From an uncultured Pelagibacteraceae bacterium (lineage in GTDB: Bacteria > Pseudomonadota > Alphaproteobacteria > Pelagibacterales > Pelagibacteraceae), in the NCBI GenBank assembly GCA_902622245.1, contig CACNPC010000009.1:1-35970 (forward strand): 35,970 bases of DNA, given 5' to 3'. Below the pieces are notes generated by a model, which ran no database searches, was not told the DNA's origin, and saw only the letters and a list, made by a program, of their open reading frames with translations. Below are positions 23,531-34,222 of this stretch, in pieces (the first letter of the stretch is position 1; each line of letters starts with the position of its first letter). Both the position numbers and the translations under genes were made by a program.

Positions 23531-24514
23531 ATGAAATTTCTAGATCAAGTTAAGATATATGTAAAAGCTGGCAACGGAGGGTCAGGATCTCCAAGTTTTC
23601 GTAGGGAAAAATTTGTAGAGTTTGGTGGCCCAGATGGCGGCGATGGAGGGAAAGGAGGATCTGTAATTCTTATTAGTGAAAGAAATCTTAATACTTTGAT
23701 TGATTACAGGTATCAACAACACTTCAAAGCTGAAAGGGGAAAGGATGGCAGCGGAAAAAACAAAACTGGGAAAGGTGGTGAAGATTTATATTTAAAAGTA
23801 CCTTTAGGAACACAAGTATTTGAAGAAGATAATAAAACACTTATTTATGATTTTAAAAGTCAGAAAGAGGAATTTTTAGTAGCAAGCGGAGGTAAAGGAG
23901 GATTTGGAAATACGAGATTTAAGTCCTCAACCAATAGAGCCCCAAAGAAATTTACAAAAGGGGGTCAAGGAGAGGAATTTTGGATTTGGCTTCAACTAAA
24001 AACAATTGCTGATATCGGTATCATAGGATTGCCCAATGCTGGGAAATCCAGCTTGCTTGCATCAATGACGAGTGCAAATCCAAAAATAGCAAACTATAAA
24101 TTTACTACAATTAATCCAAATCTTGGTGTTGCTAGTTATGATGACAAAGAAGTTACTTTAGCAGATATACCAGGCTTAATTGAGGGTGCTCATACCGGAA
24201 CTGGTCTTGGAATAAAGTTTTTAAAACATATAGAAAGGTGCAAAACTTTGCTGCATTTAATAGATATAACTGAAGATGATTTATTTATTTCTTACAATCA
24301 AGTCAGAAAAGAATTATCAAAATACAGTAAAGATTTAGTTAAAAAAAAAGAAATAGTAGTTTTAAATAAAACTGACTTAATTGATGAAGAGGAAAAAAAA
24401 GAGAAGATAAAAAAACTCAAGAATAAATTAAAAAAAAATATCTTTTTAATGTCAACAATGGATAAAAAATCAGTATCAGATATAAAGTCAAAGTTGGTAA
24501 ACTATGTATCTTAA
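23531..24514 (+). CDS. obgE: Obg-family GTPase
   Basis: Ribosome-associated GTPase needed for late 50S assembly and stress control. The 327-residue protein has the glycine-rich Obg fold (about 1-157) with FVEFGGPDGGDGGKGG. The G domain has the P-loop GLPNAGKSSLL (166-176), G3 DIPGLIEGAHTGTGLG and G4 NKTD. The C-terminal extension present in E. coli ObgE is missing, leaving a compact form as in many alphaproteobacteria. It overlaps proB by 11 bases and follows rpmA by 27 bases. Confidence 0.96.
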   Translation: MKFLDQVKIYVKAGNGGSGSPSFRREKFVEFGGPDGGDGGKGGSVILISERNLNTLIDYRYQQHFKAERGKDGSGKNKTGKGGEDLYLKVPLGTQVFEEDNKTLIYDFKSQKEEFLVASGGKGGFGNTRFKSSTNRAPKKFTKGGQGEEFWIWLQLKTIADIGIIGLPNAGKSSLLASMTSANPKIANYKFTTINPNLGVASYDDKEVTLADIPGLIEGAHTGTGLGIKFLKHIERCKTLLHLIDITEDDLFISYNQVRKELSKYSKDLVKKKEIVVLNKTDLIDEEEKKEKIKKLKNKLKKNIFLMSTMDKKSVSDIKSKLVNYVS

Positions 24515-25610
24515 GGACTCCAAAACTGTAGTAATAAAAATAGGTTCATCTTTATTAATAAATGACAATAAAATTATTAGAGAAAAATGGCTTTTGGAAT
24601 TTGCTAAAGATATTAAAGAGTTACAAAAACTTAAAAAGAACGTTGTTATAGTGAGTTCTGGAGCAATTGCTTTAGGGTGTAAAAAATTACAATTAAATAA
24701 AAAAACTTTAAAGCTTGATAAAAGTCAAGCTGTTGCATCAATTGGACAAATAGAATTAATGAATCTTTTTAAAAAAACATTTAACTCAAATAAAATAAAT
24801 ATTTCTCAAATTCTAATTACTTTAGAAGATACTGAACAAAGAAGAAGAGCTATAAATGCTAAAAGAACTTTCGAAAACTTATTTGAGCTTAATTTTGTAC
24901 CTGTTGTTAATGAAAATGATAGTATTGCAACTTCTGAAATTAAATACGGAGATAATGACAGATTAGCATCAAGAGTTGCACAAATATCAGGTGCAGATTG
25001 CTTAATATTATTGTCTGATGTTGATGGATTGTATTCTAAAAACCCAAAAATTCATAAAAATGCTAAATTGATTAAAGAAATAAAAAATATTGATTCTAAA
25101 ATTGAAAATTTTTCAAGTAAAAGCACAAGTGAGTATGGTACTGGTGGAATGAAAACGAAAATTGATGCTGCAAAAGTATGTCAAGTCTCGGGTTGCTATA
25201 TGGCTATTGCAAATGGTTTAATTAAAAGACCAATTAAAAATATACTAGAACATAATTCTGGGACATGGTTTTTGCCAAAAGTGTCTAAATTAGATGCAAG
25301 AAAAAAATGGATAATTAGCTCTATATCTCCAAAAGGAGAAATTATTATAGATGATGGTGCTTTAAATGCTTTAAAAAATGGAAAAAGTTTATTAGCTGCA
25401 GGTATTAGAAAAGTTTCAGGAAAATTTGTAAAAGGTGATCATGTTAGAATTTTAGATAAAAATAACAAAGAATTTGCTAGAGGGTTGAGCAGTTTTACAT
25501 CTGATGAGATATACAAAATAAAAGGAGAACATTCTAACAAAATTAGTAATCTTTTAGGCTATGTTACAAAGTCTGAAGTTATACATAAAGATGATATGGT
25601 TAAAATTTAA
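24504..25610 (+). CDS. proB: Glutamate 5-kinase with PUA domain
   Basis: First enzyme of proline synthesis: phosphorylates glutamate at the gamma carboxylate. The 368 residues contain an amino-acid-kinase domain with VVIKIGSSLL (9-18), VSSGAIALGCKKL, PVVNENDSIATSEIKYGDNDRLA, LLSDVDGLYSKNP and GTGGMKTKIDAA. A C-terminal PUA domain (about 275-360) contains DDGALNALKNGKSLLAAGI. Its stop overlaps the proA ATG by one base (TAATG), so kinase and reductase are made together, as suits the unstable glutamyl phosphate. Confidence 0.96.
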   Translation: MYLKDSKTVVIKIGSSLLINDNKIIREKWLLEFAKDIKELQKLKKNVVIVSSGAIALGCKKLQLNKKTLKLDKSQAVASIGQIELMNLFKKTFNSNKINISQILITLEDTEQRRRAINAKRTFENLFELNFVPVVNENDSIATSEIKYGDNDRLASRVAQISGADCLILLSDVDGLYSKNPKIHKNAKLIKEIKNIDSKIENFSSKSTSEYGTGGMKTKIDAAKVCQVSGCYMAIANGLIKRPIKNILEHNSGTWFLPKVSKLDARKKWIISSISPKGEIIIDDGALNALKNGKSLLAAGIRKVSGKFVKGDHVRILDKNNKEFARGLSSFTSDEIYKIKGEHSNKISNLLGYVTKSEVIHKDDMVKI

Positions 25611-26857
25611 TGAGTAAACTACTTAAAAAAATTGGATTGAATTCTAGAAAAGCTTTGAATTCAAGTATTAGTCCAAAAAAAAAGAATAAAGTTTTAAAAG
25701 ATTTTGTAAAATTAATTGAGATTAATAAGAATAAAATTATTAGCGAAAATAAGAAAGATATTTTTTATGCAAGAGGAAAAAAATTAAAAGAAAACTTAAT
25801 TCAAAGACTCACTCTTAGTAATAATAAATTAAAAAGTATAATTGACTCTGTTAAAACTATTACTTCTTTTAAAGATCCTATAGATCAAGTAACTTCCAAA
25901 TGGAAAAGGCCAAATGGACTTGAAATTAGAAGAGTTACAATACCAATAGGAGTTATAGGTGTAATATTTGAAAGTAGACCCAATGTTACTTCGGATGTAT
26001 CAGCACTATGTTTTAAATCTGGAAATGCTGTTATATTAAGAGGTGGTTCCGAAGCCTACAATAGTAATAAAATTTTAGTAAATTTATTTAGGAAAGCTCT
26101 AAAAAAAAATAAAGTAAACGAAAATTATGTCCAGTTTATAAATAACAAGAACAGAAAACTCGTCGATTATTTATTATCAAAAATGGAAAACTCCATTGAT
26201 GTTGTAATACCACGAGGCGGAAAAAATTTAGTAAAAAAAGTTAAACAACTTTCAAAGGTTCCAGTTATTGGTCATTTGGAAGGAATTTGTCATACATATA
26301 TTGATAAAGAGGCAGAAGATAATATGGCAAACAAAATAGTATTAAATGCTAAGTTGAGAAATACTAGTATATGTGGTGCAACTGAAACTCTCTTAATACA
26401 TAAAAGTAAATCGAAATCAGTGAATTTAATTTTAAATTCACTAGCTAAAAGCGGTTGTAAAATTTTAGCTGATAAAAAAATAAGTAAATTATTTAAAGGC
26501 AAAACATATCCTGCAAATAATAATACTTGGTCAAAAGAACATCTTTCACCGATTATTTCAGTTAAATTAGTGAGTAATGTCAAAGAAGCAGTTGCCCATA
26601 TCAACAAATATGGAACTATGCATACAGATGCAATAGTAACCAAAAACAAAAATACAGCAAAATTCTTTATTAAGAATGTAAAAAGCTCTATTGCTATTCA
26701 AAATTCATCAACACAATTTGCTGACGGAGGAGAATTTGGTTTTGGTGGAGAGGTTGGAATTTCAACAAACACCTTGCCACCAAGAGGTCCTGTCGGTCTA
26801 AATCAGTTAGTAAGTTATAAATATGAAGTTTATGGTACAGGGCAAATTAGAAAATAA
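25610..26857 (+). CDS. proA: Gamma-glutamyl phosphate reductase
   Basis: Second enzyme of proline synthesis: reduces glutamyl phosphate to glutamate semialdehyde with NADPH. The 415-residue aldehyde-dehydrogenase-fold protein shows RVTIPIGVIGVIFESRPNVT (108-127), KSGNAVILRGGSEA (136-149), VIPRGGKNLV, the nucleophile Cys255 in NTSICGATETLL, DAIVTKN and GGEFGFGGEVGISTNTLPPRGP near the end. It overlaps nadD by 35 bases. All residues expected of an active enzyme are present. Confidence 0.96.
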   Translation: MSKLLKKIGLNSRKALNSSISPKKKNKVLKDFVKLIEINKNKIISENKKDIFYARGKKLKENLIQRLTLSNNKLKSIIDSVKTITSFKDPIDQVTSKWKRPNGLEIRRVTIPIGVIGVIFESRPNVTSDVSALCFKSGNAVILRGGSEAYNSNKILVNLFRKALKKNKVNENYVQFINNKNRKLVDYLLSKMENSIDVVIPRGGKNLVKKVKQLSKVPVIGHLEGICHTYIDKEAEDNMANKIVLNAKLRNTSICGATETLLIHKSKSKSVNLILNSLAKSGCKILADKKISKLFKGKTYPANNNTWSKEHLSPIISVKLVSNVKEAVAHINKYGTMHTDAIVTKNKNTAKFFIKNVKSSIAIQNSSTQFADGGEFGFGGEVGISTNTLPPRGPVGLNQLVSYKYEVYGTGQIRK

Positions 26858-27365
26858 AAAGATTGGTGTACTCGGTGGATCGTTTGATCCAGCGCATGTT
26901 GGTCATGTAAGAATTTCTAAATTAGCAAAAAAAAATTATGATTTGAGTCAAGTTATATGGGCTATAACAAAACAAAATCCATTTAAAAAAAATAATCCAA
27001 ATGATCTATATAAAAGAACAGCTTATGCAAAAAAAATTAATAAAAATAATAAATTTATAAAAGTTAAATGTTTTGAAGAAATAATAAAATCTAATCGTAC
27101 AGTAGATTTAATTAAATATTTAAAAAAAAAATTTAAACATTCAGAAATATTTTTTTTAATGGGGGCCGATAACCTAATAAATTTTCATAAATGGAAAGGG
27201 TACAATTCAATAACTAAAATGTGCAAAATATTGGTATTTGATCGAAATGGATACAAATCAAAGGCTTTTAGATCTAAATCATTTAAGAAATATAATAAAA
27301 AAGCAGTTGAATTTATAAAGTTTAATAAAGTCAATATTTCATCTTCTCAATTAAGAAAAATTTGA
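26823..27365 (+). CDS. nadD: Nicotinate-nucleotide adenylyltransferase
   Basis: Adenylates nicotinate mononucleotide in NAD synthesis. The 180-residue nucleotidyltransferase has GVLGGSFDPAHVGHVRIS with the HxGH-type HVGH at 25-28, FLMGADNLINFHKWKGY and a C-terminal ISSSQLR, the family's ISSTxIR motif. The ATG at 26823 lies 35 bases inside proA; an in-frame ATG at 26832 is an alternative and also inside proA. Such a deep overlap fits the compressed genome. Confidence 0.93.
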   Translation: MKFMVQGKLENKKIGVLGGSFDPAHVGHVRISKLAKKNYDLSQVIWAITKQNPFKKNNPNDLYKRTAYAKKINKNNKFIKVKCFEEIIKSNRTVDLIKYLKKKFKHSEIFFLMGADNLINFHKWKGYNSITKMCKILVFDRNGYKSKAFRSKSFKKYNKKAVEFIKFNKVNISSSQLRKI

Positions 27366-27382
27366 TACTCTTTATTTAATTA

Positions 27383-27733
27383 ATGGAAAAAATATCAGCT
27401 CTTAAAGATGAAATAATCAAAACGCTTGATATTAATAAAGCCTTAGACATAGTTTCAATAGATCTCGAAGGAAAATCATCAGTTGCAGACTTCATGATTA
27501 TAGCTAGTGGTACATCATCAAGACATATTCAAGCTTTATCTGAACAAGTTTTTGAAAAATTAAAAATTAATGGTGTGAATAATTGTAAGATTGAAGGAAA
27601 AGATAGCAATGATTGGAAGCTTGTAGATGGAATAGACTTAATAGTTCATATTTTTAATCCTGAAAAAAGAAAATTTTACGAATTAGAAAAAATGTGGTCA
27701 GAATTAATTCCTAAAGAAAAACTGATCATATGA
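27383..27733 (+). CDS. rsfS: Ribosomal silencing factor RsfS
   Basis: Binds ribosomal protein L14 and blocks subunit joining when nutrients run short. The 116-residue protein has LDINKALDIVSIDLEGKSS, ADFMIIASGTSSRHIQAL and DSNDWKLVDGIDLIVHIF, all typical of the family. It follows nadD by 17 bases and overlaps ctpA by 4 bases (ATGA). In many alphaproteobacteria rlmH and an M23 peptidase come next; neither is present here. Confidence 0.94.
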   Translation: MEKISALKDEIIKTLDINKALDIVSIDLEGKSSVADFMIIASGTSSRHIQALSEQVFEKLKINGVNNCKIEGKDSNDWKLVDGIDLIVHIFNPEKRKFYELEKMWSELIPKEKLII

Positions 27734-28863
27734 AAAAAATATACTTAATAGCTTCTTTATTTTTTTTCATATTTACAAACCCAATTTTTAGTAATGAAAA
27801 AGATATTTACAAAAAAATCGATTTATTCAGCGAAGTCTTAGATAAAATTAATAAAGAATATGTTGATGAAGTAAATCAGAGTGAAGCAATGGATGCTGCA
27901 ATAAACGGTGTTTTGCAATCTTTGGATCCCTATTCAGCATACATGTCTCCGGACTCATTTAAAAATATGCAAACTGAGACTAGCGGAGAATTTGGAGGAT
28001 TGGGTATTGAAGTCAGTATGGAAGCTGGTGTCGTAAAAGTAATTTCTCCAATTGATAACTCACCAGCTGAGGAGGTTGGCGTTAAAGCTGGAGATTATAT
28101 TGTTAAAATTGACGATGTTCAAGTTCAAGGAAAAACTCTTTCTGAAGCTGTAGAATTAATGAGAGGCCCAGTTGGATCTGATATCGAAATTACTGTCAGA
28201 AGAAGGGGAGAAAGAAAAGCACTTATATTTACAATTACAAGAGAAATTATACAAGTTGCATCTGTAAAGTCTGAAATAAAAGATGACCAGACAGCTTATA
28301 TAAGATTAACATCATTCAATGAAAATAGTAGTAAACAAATAAAAAATAAAATTAAAGAATTTAAGAAAAATAAGAAAATTAAAAATTATATATTAGATTT
28401 AAGAAATAATCCTGGTGGATTGTTATCTCAAGCAATAAAGATTTCAGATTATTTTTTAGAAAATGGAGAAATAGTTTCAACAAAAAGTAAAAGAAAGTAT
28501 GAAAATAGAAAATGGTTTGCAAAAAAAGGAGATATTATTGATGGAGAAACAATGGTTATTTTGATTAATTATGGGTCTGCATCAGCATCTGAAATTGTTG
28601 CAGGAGCACTACAAGATCACAAAAGAGCAATATTAGTAGGAGAGAGTACATATGGAAAAGGGTCAGTTCAGTCAATTATTCCTTTAGATAATGAAGGTGC
28701 CATAAGACTTACAGTTTCTAAATATTATCTCCCATCAGGTAAATCAATTTCAAGAGTAGGTGTAAATCCAGATATAGTTATTGCTGAAGGTTCAGATGAA
28801 TTTAGAATAAATACAGATACTGATAACCAGTTGGAATTTGCTCTTAAATTATTAAATGGTTAA
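27730..28863 (+). CDS. ctpA: Carboxy-terminal processing peptidase, S41 family
   Basis: Periplasmic serine peptidase that trims or degrades envelope proteins from the C-terminus. The 377-residue precursor has a signal peptide at about 1-21 (MKKIYLIASLFFFIF core). An N-terminal helical part has SLDPYSAYMSP (64-74). A PDZ domain (about 85-170) includes GGLGIEVSMEAG and SPAEEVGVKAGDYIVKIDD. The catalytic domain has LDLRNNPGGLL, the Ser in GSASASEIVAGAL (probably Ser285) and Lys310 in YGKGSVQ. It overlaps rsfS by 4 bases and is followed 2 bases later by rppH. Confidence 0.94.
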   Translation: MKKIYLIASLFFFIFTNPIFSNEKDIYKKIDLFSEVLDKINKEYVDEVNQSEAMDAAINGVLQSLDPYSAYMSPDSFKNMQTETSGEFGGLGIEVSMEAGVVKVISPIDNSPAEEVGVKAGDYIVKIDDVQVQGKTLSEAVELMRGPVGSDIEITVRRRGERKALIFTITREIIQVASVKSEIKDDQTAYIRLTSFNENSSKQIKNKIKEFKKNKKIKNYILDLRNNPGGLLSQAIKISDYFLENGEIVSTKSKRKYENRKWFAKKGDIIDGETMVILINYGSASASEIVAGALQDHKRAILVGESTYGKGSVQSIIPLDNEGAIRLTVSKYYLPSGKSISRVGVNPDIVIAEGSDEFRINTDTDNQLEFALKLLNG

Positions 28864-28865
28864 GA

Positions 28866-29342
28866 ATGAAAGAAAAATTTCAAAAACTTCCATTAAGAAA
28901 TGGTGTTGGTATCGCAGTCTTAAATAAGGAAAACAAGTTATTTGTTGCAAAAAGAATTGATAATCCTGCTGATTTTTGGCAAATGCCTCAGGGCGGTATT
29001 GATGAGGGTGAAAATTATTTTGATGCAGCGTTGAGGGAACTTGAAGAGGAAACAAGCATAAAGTCAGTAAAGCTAATTAAAGAAATAAGCAAATACACAA
29101 CTTACGATCTTCCTGATCGCCTCTTAGGAATTATTTGGAAAGGAAAATATAAAGGCCAAAAGCAAAAGTGGTTCATTGTAAAGTTTAATGGAGAGGAAAA
29201 TGAAATTAACATTAAAACTAAACATCCTGAATTTTTAGATTGGAAATGGATAGATATTAAAGATTTAACAACTAAAGTTGTAGATTTTAAACTTCATGTT
29301 TACCAAGAAATTCAAAAAGAACTAGAAAAAGTAGTTAATTAA
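28866..29342 (+). CDS. rppH: RNA pyrophosphohydrolase, Nudix family
   Basis: Removes pyrophosphate from mRNA 5' ends and thereby starts decay; related Nudix proteins act on dinucleoside polyphosphates. The 158 residues carry RNGVGIAVLN (11-20), FWQMPQGGIDEGE (38-50) and a complete Nudix box (about 43-65) with the core Arg57-Glu58 and the following Glu pair in RELEEET. The gene ends the long plus-strand run and overlaps the end of convergent atpC by 8 bases. The rppH-next-to-atpC order is familiar from other alphaproteobacteria. Confidence 0.9.
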   Translation: MKEKFQKLPLRNGVGIAVLNKENKLFVAKRIDNPADFWQMPQGGIDEGENYFDAALRELEEETSIKSVKLIKEISKYTTYDLPDRLLGIIWKGKYKGQKQKWFIVKFNGEENEINIKTKHPEFLDWKWIDIKDLTTKVVDFKLHVYQEIQKELEKVVN

Positions 29343-29732
29343 TACTTATAGATTTTAAAACTTCGACTTTGTGATTTAAAAGAAATCTTTTTTGATCATC
29401 GATATTATCTTTTGATAATTCTGCTTCAGCGCTGCTTATCGATTCAGATACAAAATTTTTATCAGCATCCTTTAAATCAAAAATTGAACTAGTTAATACA
29501 GATAATGTATTGTCTTTAAATTCGACAATACCATCTTCAACATAAAAACTTTGTTCCTCAGACTCAGAGAATACTCTAATTATACCTGGTTTTAAAAAAG
29601 AGATAATTGGAATATGGTCTTTAAGAATACCAATCTCTCCTTCTACAGCAGGAATTACAACTTCAAATACATTGTCTTTAGAAAGAAAAGATTGTTCTGG
29701 ATTTACAATATCTATATTAAAATGATTACTCA

Positions 29733-29733
<1 letters not shown>
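29335..29733 (-). CDS. atpC: F1 ATP synthase epsilon subunit
   Basis: Rotor subunit that links gamma to the c-ring and can inhibit ATP hydrolysis. The 132-residue protein has the beta-barrel part with NIDIVNPEQSFLSKDNVFEVVIPAVEGEIGIL and HIPIISFLKPG. The shorter C-terminal helical region fits alphaproteobacterial epsilon. It is the last gene of the atpHAGDC operon and its ATG overlaps the atpD stop by one base. Its 3' end overlaps rppH on the other strand. Confidence 0.94.
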
Positions 29734-32038
<2,305 letters not shown>

Positions 32039-32044
32039 TTATGA

Positions 32045-33565
32045 TTATTTAATTCCTTTAATTAATTCTACTAATTTTTTTTCAATGTCTTCCTCAATCT
32101 TCCCAGTTTTGGCAATAGACTCCAAAATCTCAGGCTTGTCAGATTTACACTTTTGTAGAACTTTATTTTCAAAGTCTGCTACATCTTTAAGTTCAATATC
32201 ATCCAAATAACCTTTCACGCCACAGAAAATTGATATAACTTGTTCTGCAACTGTCATGGGAGAATACTGTCCTTGTTTTAAAAGTTCAGTTAACTTCGAA
32301 CCTCTATTTAAAAGTTTTTGTGTAGATGCATCTAAATCAGATCCAAATTGAGCAAAAGCTGCCATTTCTCTGTATTGAGCTAACTCTAATTTAATTGATC
32401 CAGCCACAGATTTCATCGCTTTGGTTTGTGCAGCTGATCCAACTCTGGATACTGATAATCCAACGTTAACTGCTGGTCTTATTCCTTGGTTGAATAGTTC
32501 AGTTTCTAGAAATATTTGTCCATCTGTAATAGATATTACATTTGTTGGAATATATGCAGAGACATCGCCTGCTTGTGTTTCAATAATTGGTAGCGCAGTT
32601 AAAGAACCCCCACCATTTTCATCGCTTAATTTGGCAGCTCTTTCTAATAATCTACTATGTAAATAAAACACATCTCCAGGGTATGCTTCACGCCCCGGTG
32701 GTCTTCTTAATAATAGTGACATTTGTCTATATGCAACTGCTTGCTTAGATAAATCATCATAAATAATTAAAGCATGCATTCCATTATCTCTAAAATATTC
32801 TCCCATAGTACACCCTGTGTAAGGAGCTAAAAACTGAAGAGGCGCAGAGTCTGAGGCTGTTGCGGAAACTATAGTCGTATATTCCATTGCACCAGCATCC
32901 TCTAAAGTTTTTACAATCTGAGCAACAGTTGATCTTTTTTGTCCAATTGCAACATATATACAATAAAGTTTTTTACTTTCATCATCTGACTCATTAATTT
33001 TCTTTTGATTGATAATTGTATCTATAGCTACTGCGGTTTTACCAGTTTGACGATCTCCAATTATAAGTTCTCTTTGCCCTCTTCCAACAGGAATTAAGCT
33101 ATCAATTGCTTTTAAACCTGTTTGCATTGGTTCTCCAACTGATTGTCGTGGAATAATTCCTGGAGCTTTAACTTCAACTCTTTTTCTTTCTAAACTTTTA
33201 TCTAAAGCTCCTTTTCCATCAATTGGATTTCCTAATCCATCAACAACTCTTCCTAAAAGTTGTTTTCCAACTGGTACATCAACAATCGCACCAGTTCTCT
33301 TTACAGTATCACCCTCTTTAATTTCTCTATCATCGCCAAATATAACAACACCAACGTTGTCACTCTCTAAGTTTAATGCCATTCCTTTAGAGCCATCAGA
33401 AAACTCAACCATTTCTCCTGCTTGAACATTATCCAATCCATAAATTCTTGCAATTCCATCTCCAACAGACAATACTTGTCCGACTTCTGAAACCTCAGCT
33501 CTATCGCCAAGTTTTTTTATCTGTTCTTTTAATATTTTTGTTACTTCTGAAGGATTTATTTCCAT
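32045..33565 (-). CDS. atpA: F1 ATP synthase alpha subunit
   Basis: Non-catalytic nucleotide-binding subunit of F1. The 506 residues contain [21 protein letters not shown] (35-55), the P-loop GDRQTGKT (170-177), [16 protein letters not shown], the [27 protein letters not shown] stretch and the [15 protein letters not shown] signature. Length and motifs are normal. It starts one base before the end of the gap-free junction with atpH and is followed 6 bases later by atpG. Confidence 0.98.
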   Translation of the reverse strand: MEINPSEVTKILKEQIKKLGDRAEVSEVGQVLSVGDGIARIYGLDNVQAGEMVEFSDGSKGMALNLESDNVGVVIFGDDREIKEGDTVKRTGAIVDVPVGKQLLGRVVDGLGNPIDGKGALDKSLERKRVEVKAPGIIPRQSVGEPMQTGLKAIDSLIPVGRGQRELIIGDRQTGKTAVAIDTIINQKKINESDDESKKLYCIYVAIGQKRSTVAQIVKTLEDAGAMEYTTIVSATASDSAPLQFLAPYTGCTMGEYFRDNGMHALIIYDDLSKQAVAYRQMSLLLRRPPGREAYPGDVFYLHSRLLERAAKLSDENGGGSLTALPIIETQAGDVSAYIPTNVISITDGQIFLETELFNQGIRPAVNVGLSVSRVGSAAQTKAMKSVAGSIKLELAQYREMAAFAQFGSDLDASTQKLLNRGSKLTELLKQGQYSPMTVAEQVISIFCGVKGYLDDIELKDVADFENKVLQKCKSDKPEILESIAKTGKIEEDIEKKLVELIKGIK

Positions 33566-34120
33566 TTATGCCTCTATCATTTGTTTTTGAATTTGTTGCA
33601 GTTTATTTTTAATAGAATTATCTACCATTGTACTTCCTACTTTTAATACCAAGCCACCAATTAAACTTGGGTCAAATTTATAATTTAACTGTATCTTTGC
33701 TCCAAAATTTTGAGATAGCTCTTCTTTAATTTTAGAAATATCTGTTTCATTAAGTTCTTTAGCTGAAAAAAGCTCTGCTTTTATTTCACCTCTAGCTTTC
33801 GAACATACCTCTATAAAGTCACTTAAAATTTTTTCTAAATAAAAAAATCTTCTTTTTTGAATTAAAAAAACTAGAAATCTTTTTAAAAGATTATCAAAAT
33901 TGTTTTTTTCAGAAATTGTTTCAATAACTTTAGTTAAATTCTCAATGCTAGTCGTAGGGTTTTTGATTAAATATCTAAATTCTTCACTTTCATTTATGAG
34001 TCTACTGATTGCAACGACTTGTTTCTCTACTTTTGTTAGAGATTTATCCTCGTTAGCCAGCTCAAATAATGCTTGGGCATAACTGTTATTAGAAGTTATT
34101 GATATTTTATTTTCGCTCAA
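33566..34120 (-). CDS. atpH: F1 ATP synthase delta subunit
   Basis: Stator subunit that ties alpha to the membrane b subunits. The 184-residue protein has NSYAQALFELANEDKSL near the start, FLVFLIQKRRFFYLEKILSDF in the middle and FDPSLIGGLVLKVGSTMVDNSIKNKL at the end, the OSCP/delta signature. The start is TTG (complement of 34118-34120): an in-frame TGA lies four codons upstream and no internal ATG occurs before the last tenth of the protein. It is the first gene of the F1 operon and has a good promoter in front. The membrane F0 genes are not in this window, as usual for alphaproteobacteria. Confidence 0.93.
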   Translation of the reverse strand: MSENKISITSNNSYAQALFELANEDKSLTKVEKQVVAISRLINESEEFRYLIKNPTTSIENLTKVIETISEKNNFDNLLKRFLVFLIQKRRFFYLEKILSDFIEVCSKARGEIKAELFSAKELNETDISKIKEELSQNFGAKIQLNYKFDPSLIGGLVLKVGSTMVDNSIKNKLQQIQKQMIEA

Positions 34121-34172
34121 TTTATACTCTCAATTGTGAAGATGTTTAAAATTTCGCTTAGATAACATACGA

Positions 34173-34202
34173 ATTATCAGTCTTCAAGGCTCAGATTGTG
34201 AA
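34173..34202 (-). promoter_or_regulatory. Sigma-70 promoter of the atpHAGDC operon
   Basis: On the minus strand TTCACA (complement of 34197-34202) and GATAAT (complement of 34173-34178) are spaced by 18 bases, each with five of six consensus matches. Transcription would start near 34166 and give a leader of about 45 bases before the TTG start of atpH. It lies in the 102-base gap after priA, where no terminator hairpin was found. Confidence 0.5.
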
Positions 34203-34222
34203 AAATGGTAAGATTTAATGGG

